From Novosphingobium aquimarinum (lineage in GTDB: Bacteria > Pseudomonadota > Alphaproteobacteria > Sphingomonadales > Sphingomonadaceae), in assembly GCF_009746585.1 (NCBI RefSeq), contig NZ_WRPO01000002.1:248001-312000 (forward strand): a stretch of 64,000 bases of DNA. Direction: 5' to 3'. The number at the start of each line of letters is the position of its first letter. Position 1 is the first letter of the stretch. The notes below the pieces were generated by a model. The model did not search any database, had not been told where the DNA came from, and saw nothing but the letters and a program-made list of their open reading frames with translations. Below are positions 59,914-64,000 of this stretch, piece after piece. The translations under genes were made by a program, and so were the position numbers.

Positions 59914-62460
59914 ATGGTCCACAAGCCACCAGCCCCTTCGCGTAACGGTCCCTCCGGCGGGGTCAGGGCGGTGCTTGGCCCAACGAACACCGGCAAAACC
60001 CACTTGGCGATCGAACGGCTCTGCGCACATTCGAGTGGCGCGATCGGCTTTCCGCTGCGGCTGCTGGCGCGCGAAGTCTATGACCGGGTTTGCGCCATCA
60101 AGGGGCCGAACAGCGTCGCGCTGATCACGGGCGAGGAACGGATCGAGCCGCGCGACGCGCGCTGGAAACTGTGCACCGTCGAAGCGATGCCGGTGGTCCA
60201 GGATAATCTCGCCTTCGTCGCGATCGATGAAGCGCAGTTGTCCGCCGATCGCGAGCGCGGGCATATCTTCACCGACCGGCTGCTCTACGCACGTGGCCGC
60301 GAAGAGACGATGATCCTCGGCTCCTCGACGCTGGAGCCGATGGTCCGCGCGCTGGTGCCGGGTGTCGAGGTCGAAACTCGCCCGCGCTTTTCGACGCTGC
60401 GCCATGCCGGCGCGCGCAAGCTGAGCCGGATCCCGCCGCGCAGCGCGATCGTCGCGTTTTCGTCCGAGCAGGTCTATTCCATTGCCGAAATGCTGCGGCG
60501 GTTTCGCGGCGGCGCGGCAGTGGTGATGGGCGCGCTCAGCCCGCAGACGCGCAACGCGCAAGTCGAGCTCTACCAGTCCGGCGAAGTCGATTATCTGGTC
60601 GCCACCGATGCGATCGGCATGGGTCTCAATCTCGATGTCGAGCATGTCGCTTTCGCGGGCCTCAGCAAGTTCGACGGGATGCGGCACCGGCGCCTGACGA
60701 CGTCCGAGATGGCGCAGATCGCGGGGCGCGCCGGGCGCCACCAGAAGGACGGCACGTTCGGCACGCTGGCCGGCGATCGCGAGGGATCCGGGTTCGCGGA
60801 CGAGGAAGTCTATGCGATCGAGGAGCACCGGTTTCCGCCGCTGACCAAGCTCTTCTGGCGCGAGCCCGAGCCGCGTTTCGACAGCCTTGCGACCCTGATC
60901 GCCGACCTCGAGACGCCGCCGCACGAACCACAACTGGTGCTCGCACCCGAGGCGATCGACCTCGCCGTGCTCAAACGGCTGGCCGAAGATCCCGCAATCG
61001 TGGACGAAGTACGCAATCCGGGGCTGGTCCGTCGCTTCTGGGAGGCCTGCTCGCTGCCAGATTTCCGTCAGCAAGGCGCCGATACGCATTCCCGGTTCGT
61101 CGCGCGGCTATGGCAGGATCTGCGCCAGGGCGAACTCGGTGCCGATTACGTGGCGCAGGCCATCGCGCAGCTCGACAACCTCAGCGGCGATATCGATACG
61201 TTGCAAGGCCGGATCGCCGCGATCCGGTCCTGGGCCTACATCGCGCAGCGTCCCGACTGGGTTCTCGCGCGCGATGAAATGGCGGCTCGCGCCCGCGCGG
61301 TCGAGGCACGCTTGTCCGATGCGCTGCACGCCAAGCTGACCGAGCGCTTCATCAATCGGCGCACCGCGATCCTGATGAAAAAGCTCGGGCCCGACGCGGG
61401 GCTGCTCTCGGTCCGGCTCGAGGACGAGGAAGTCCTGGTCGAAGGCGAGCACATCGGATCGCTGCGCGGGTTCGCGTTTCGCGTCGATCCCGGCGCGCGG
61501 CATTCGGACCGCAAGTTGCTGCTCGCGGCGGCGGAGCGGCACTTGCCGGCGCTGCTCGAACGGCGCGCGACGGCCTTGGCGGAAGAGATTTCCAGCACGC
61601 CCGAAGTCCTCGCGCTCAATGGCACGACGATCACCTGGGACAACGAGCCGCTCGCCCGGCTCGTCCCCGGCCGCGCCTTGCTGACGCCCAAGATCGATCC
61701 CGATCGCGCGCTCGACATGCTGACGGCGCCAACCAAAGCAAAGCTGATTGATGCACTCGAAACCTGGCTTGCCACGAAAATGGCTGCGCTCGAACCGCTG
61801 CGGCAGCTCGACGAAGCGGCGCGCAGCAGCGCCGGCGGACCCGAGCTGCGGGCGCTGCTGATCCGGCTCGTCGAAGCCGGCGGCGCGATGCCGCGTGAAC
61901 AATCGGGCCTAGATCGGCTCGATAAGGCGCAACGCAAATTGCTGACGCGGCTGGGCGTGCGCGTCGGCGCGCTCGATGTCTTCGTGCCCGCGATGCTGCG
62001 CCCGGCCCCGATCGAGGCCTGGCGTCTGCTCGTTGCAGTGATCGGCCAGCCCTCGCGCGAGGGTCCGCCCGATGCCGCGATGCCGCCCGTGCTGGCATCC
62101 ACTCGCAAGCAGCGCATGCCGGGGTACCGCAGTTTGGGCAAGCAGCTGATCCGGCTCGACATGGCGGAAAAACTGCTGCGCGAAGCGCACGACCGCCGGA
62201 TCGCGGCGGGGCGGCGGCCCTTCGTCATCGATCCCAAGCGCGCGGTCTCGACCGGGCTGACGACGCCGAGTTACGCGCGCCTGCTCCAGCTCGGTGGATT
62301 TCGGGCGACGCTGCCCCGGCGCTTGGCCGACGGTGCGCACGGCCCGCCCGCCCCCGCGCGCTGGCGCTGGCGTCCGCCGCGCCGCGAAGCCCCCCGCGAA
62401 GCGACGCCCCAGGTCCGCGAGGACAGCGCTTTTGCCGCCCTTGCGGAACTCGTCCGCTAA
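59914..62460 (+). CDS. SUV3/MgpS-like superfamily II helicase
   Basis: 848 residues. Motor domain: Walker A VLGPTNTGKTHLAIERL, LITGEERIEPRDARWKLCTV (TxGE), DEAQ box FVAIDEAQLSADRERGHIFT, motif III ILGSSTLEPMVR, and motif VI QIAGRAGRHQKDGTFGTLAG. The C-terminal half is specific to this bacterial group. The relation is to mitochondrial SUV3 RNA helicases. The role in alphaproteobacteria is not established, but RNA metabolism is likely. Ends with an Arg/Pro-rich tail. The following S4-domain gene overlaps its stop (TAATG). Confidence 0.9.
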   Translation: MVHKPPAPSRNGPSGGVRAVLGPTNTGKTHLAIERLCAHSSGAIGFPLRLLAREVYDRVCAIKGPNSVALITGEERIEPRDARWKLCTVEAMPVVQDNLAFVAIDEAQLSADRERGHIFTDRLLYARGREETMILGSSTLEPMVRALVPGVEVETRPRFSTLRHAGARKLSRIPPRSAIVAFSSEQVYSIAEMLRRFRGGAAVVMGALSPQTRNAQVELYQSGEVDYLVATDAIGMGLNLDVEHVAFAGLSKFDGMRHRRLTTSEMAQIAGRAGRHQKDGTFGTLAGDREGSGFADEEVYAIEEHRFPPLTKLFWREPEPRFDSLATLIADLETPPHEPQLVLAPEAIDLAVLKRLAEDPAIVDEVRNPGLVRRFWEACSLPDFRQQGADTHSRFVARLWQDLRQGELGADYVAQAIAQLDNLSGDIDTLQGRIAAIRSWAYIAQRPDWVLARDEMAARARAVEARLSDALHAKLTERFINRRTAILMKKLGPDAGLLSVRLEDEEVLVEGEHIGSLRGFAFRVDPGARHSDRKLLLAAAERHLPALLERRATALAEEISSTPEVLALNGTTITWDNEPLARLVPGRALLTPKIDPDRALDMLTAPTKAKLIDALETWLATKMAALEPLRQLDEAARSSAGGPELRALLIRLVEAGGAMPREQSGLDRLDKAQRKLLTRLGVRVGALDVFVPAMLRPAPIEAWRLLVAVIGQPSREGPPDAAMPPVLASTRKQRMPGYRSLGKQLIRLDMAEKLLREAHDRRIAAGRRPFVIDPKRAVSTGLTTPSYARLLQLGGFRATLPRRLADGAHGPPAPARWRWRPPRREAPREATPQVREDSAFAALAELVR

Positions 62461-62780
62461 TGGCCGAGCGCGTTCCGGTTGCCGCGCTGCGAATCGACAA
62501 AGTCCTCTGGTTTCTGCGCCTGACCAAAACGCGCCCGCTGGCGCAGGAATTGGCGGAAACGGGCCATATCCGGCTCAACGGCCGCCGCATCGATCGCGCC
62601 TCCGCCAAGATCGCGACGGGCGATGTCCTGACGCTGCCCCTCGGCAACGCCGTGCAGGTCATCGAGATCGTCTCGCTGCCTTTGCGGCGCGGCCCGGCGC
62701 TGGAGGCACGCTCGTGTTACAGAGTGCTTGACGGATTGCGCTCGAATCCCATAGCAGCGGCCAATCAAAACGTGGCCTGA
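62460..62780 (+). CDS. S4-domain RNA-binding protein (Hsp15-like)
   Basis: 106 residues. The S4 motif [60 protein letters not shown] is followed by the Hsp15-type ending [13 protein letters not shown] (read here as [20 protein letters not shown]). In E. coli Hsp15 rescues stalled 50S subunits carrying peptidyl-tRNA. It starts within the helicase stop codon, so the pair is co-translated, and fdxA follows after 17 nt. Confidence 0.93.
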   Translation: MAERVPVAALRIDKVLWFLRLTKTRPLAQELAETGHIRLNGRRIDRASAKIATGDVLTLPLGNAVQVIEIVSLPLRRGPALEARSCYRVLDGLRSNPIAAANQNVA

Positions 62781-62797
62781 TAAGGAAAGAAGCAGCC

Positions 62798-63136
62798 ATG
62801 ACTTATGTCGTCACCGACGCGTGCATCCGCTGCAAGTACATGGATTGCGTCGAAGTCTGCCCGGTGGACTGCTTCTACGAAGGCGAGAACATGCTCGTCA
62901 TCAACCCCAGCGAATGCATCGACTGCGGCGTCTGCGAACCGGAATGCCCGGCCGAGGCGATCCTGCCCGATACCGAGAACGGTCTTGAGCAGTGGCTGGA
63001 ACTCAACACCAAGTTTTCGGCCGAATGGCCGAACATCACCACCAAGAAGGATTCGCCGCCCGACGCCGACGAATTCAAGGGCGAAGACGGCAAGTTCGAG
63101 AAGTTCTTCTCGCCCGAGCCCGGCGAAGGCGACTGA
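62798..63136 (+). CDS. fdxA: Seven-iron ferredoxin FdxA
   Basis: 112 residues. Nine cysteines at 9, 12, 17, 21, 25, 40, 43, 46 and 50 are arranged as in 3Fe-4S plus 4Fe-4S ferredoxins ([20 protein letters not shown] and [17 protein letters not shown]). The C-terminal tail [20 protein letters not shown] is typical of the alphaproteobacterial FdxA. Electron carrier; partners unknown. It has AAGGAAAGAAG close before the start, and is co-directional with the S4 gene. Confidence 0.97.
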   Translation: MTYVVTDACIRCKYMDCVEVCPVDCFYEGENMLVINPSECIDCGVCEPECPAEAILPDTENGLEQWLELNTKFSAEWPNITTKKDSPPDADEFKGEDGKFEKFFSPEPGEGD

Positions 63137-63472
63137 TCCTTCGCCGCATGCCGGAGGCGGTCGCCTGTCTTGACGGGTGACTGTGTTTTACGAGCGCCGC
63201 TCTGGATGGGCGCCAACGCATGACGTGTCCCATTCCGGCAAACTGCCTGGCAGCGCGCTTCTGCCTGCGCTTGCCTCTGGAAATTTCGTTGCATTGATGC
63301 TATATATGCAACTCACTGCCGGGGTGTTCTGCCCGGGAGGCAGAAATTTCATTGAGAGGCAGGTTTCGGAAACGCACGGTTGGAACAGATCTCTGACCGG
63401 TGGCTTCGGCGTGGAAGCGCCGTAGGTCGGACCCACCACTTCGTTCCCGGCTTGCAGTTGAAAGGACGATAC
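63137..63472 (+). promoter_or_regulatory. Intergenic region with putative carD promoter
   Basis: No credible gene. An AT-rich stretch at 63281-63311 holds TATATAT, a possible -10, inside an inverted repeat TTGCAT-N11-ATGCAA (63289-63294 and 63306-63311). No clear -35 was found at the right spacing. AAAGGA precedes the carD start at 63473. Confidence 0.42.
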
Positions 63473-64000
63473 ATGGCAACCAAAGCCAACGCCTTCGATG
63501 TTGGAGATTACGTTGTTTACCCGAAGCACGGTGTCGGGCGGGTCATCGAGCTTCAGAAGCAAGAAATTGCCGGCATGCAGCTGGAACTCTACGTCCTGCG
63601 CTTCGAAAAAGAGCGGATGACGCTGCGGGTTCCGGTGAACAAGGTCGAATCGATCGGCATGCGCAAGCTGTCTTCGGACAAGACCCTTCGCGAAGCGCTC
63701 GACACGCTAACGCTCAAGCCCAAGGTGAAGCGCACCATGTGGTCGCGCCGCGCCCAGGAATACGAAGCCAAGATCAACTCCGGCGATCTCGTCTCGATTG
63801 CGGAAGTCACGCGCGACTTGTTCCGTGCCGACGATCAGCCCGAGCAGAGCTATTCCGAGCGGCAGATCTTCGAGGCCGCCTCCTCGCGCCTCGCTCGCGA
63901 ACTCGCGGCGATGGAAAAGACCGACGAGCCGACCGCGCTCAAGAAGATCCTCGCGATCCTCAACGAGCATGCGCCGAAGTATTACGACAGCCCCGAAAGC
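63473..64000 (+). CDS. carD: CarD family transcriptional regulator (3' end outside window)
   Basis: 176 codons are present before the window ends; the stop is beyond it. The RNA-polymerase-interacting domain (RID) is FDVGDYVVYPKHGVGRVIEL, ELYVLRFEKERMTLRVPVNK, VESIGMRKLSSDKTLREALD, then the helical DNA-binding domain PKVKRTMWSRRAQEYEAKIN, IAEVTRDLFRADDQPEQSYS and ERQIFEAASSRLARELAAME. CarD stabilises open promoter complexes at rRNA and other promoters by binding the RNAP beta subunit. The start has AAAGGA 8 nt upstream. Confidence 0.96.
   Translation, partial: MATKANAFDVGDYVVYPKHGVGRVIELQKQEIAGMQLELYVLRFEKERMTLRVPVNKVESIGMRKLSSDKTLREALDTLTLKPKVKRTMWSRRAQEYEAKINSGDLVSIAEVTRDLFRADDQPEQSYSERQIFEAASSRLARELAAMEKTDEPTALKKILAILNEHAPKYYDSPES

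Overview
The window looks like a chromosomal segment of a GC-rich alphaproteobacterium, most likely a member of the Sphingomonadales. The alphaproteobacterial signs are a SciP (DUF1153) CtrA-inhibitor gene, a TrcR (DUF1013) cell-cycle regulator, a COQ7-type ubiquinone hydroxylase, the proA-nadD-rsfS-rlmH-envC-ctpA gene string, a CarD regulator and a SUV3-like helicase followed by an S4-domain gene and fdxA. The narrower placement is my inference from protein style; no rRNA, tRNA or marker comparison was possible. No insertion sequence, prophage, integrase, CRISPR array, tRNA or rRNA gene was seen.

Layout. 1-7.7 kb: the end of etfA, a secreted TonB-C-like protein, and a minus-strand operon (periplasmic adaptor, RND pump, DUF445, GNAT). 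7.9-17.1 kb: a GlsB/YeaQ membrane protein, sciP with a translationally coupled small ORF, mnmA, a lipoprotein serine-hydrolase relative lacking the catalytic lysine, an overlapping pdxH-CDF-phzF operon, then dnaJ-like, yihY and fabI on the plus strand.

17.2-34 kb is the accessory core. On the minus strand a MarR-like regulator heads an overlapping type I secretion operon (TolC-like, ABC exporter, HlyD-like). It is followed by a 13-bp hairpin, a transmembrane protein with cadherin-like repeats, and two giant paralogous acidic beta-repeat proteins (1362 and 1237 aa) that share an N-terminal module and a C-terminal tail. On the plus strand beside it lies a receiver domain fused to a MarR-type winged helix. 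I read this as a self-contained cell-surface (S-layer-like or adhesin) export system with its own regulators. It is the best candidate in the window for an undescribed system.

34-44.5 kb: coq7/dsbB, ctpA, envC-like, rlmH, rsfS, nadD and proA, then an M23 peptidase overlapping a bactofilin, a REP-like repeat and trcR. 44.3-52.2 kb: a glutathione S-transferase, a quinone oxidoreductase, DUF1192, clpA, and a ligase-associated exonuclease and ATP-dependent DNA ligase separated by a second intergenic repeat, then a truncated haemoglobin. 52.2-64 kb: small conserved genes; a five-gene chain in which every junction overlaps by 1-4 nt (hemB, GNAT, spermidine-synthase-like membrane protein, gamma carbonic anhydrase, DUF167); an M23 peptidase; and a plus-strand run of helicase, S4 protein, fdxA and carD (cut by the window end).

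Housekeeping genes dominate outside the secretion locus. The coupled overlaps (ATGA, TGATG, TAATG, GTGA) were used throughout to choose starts and to define operons.
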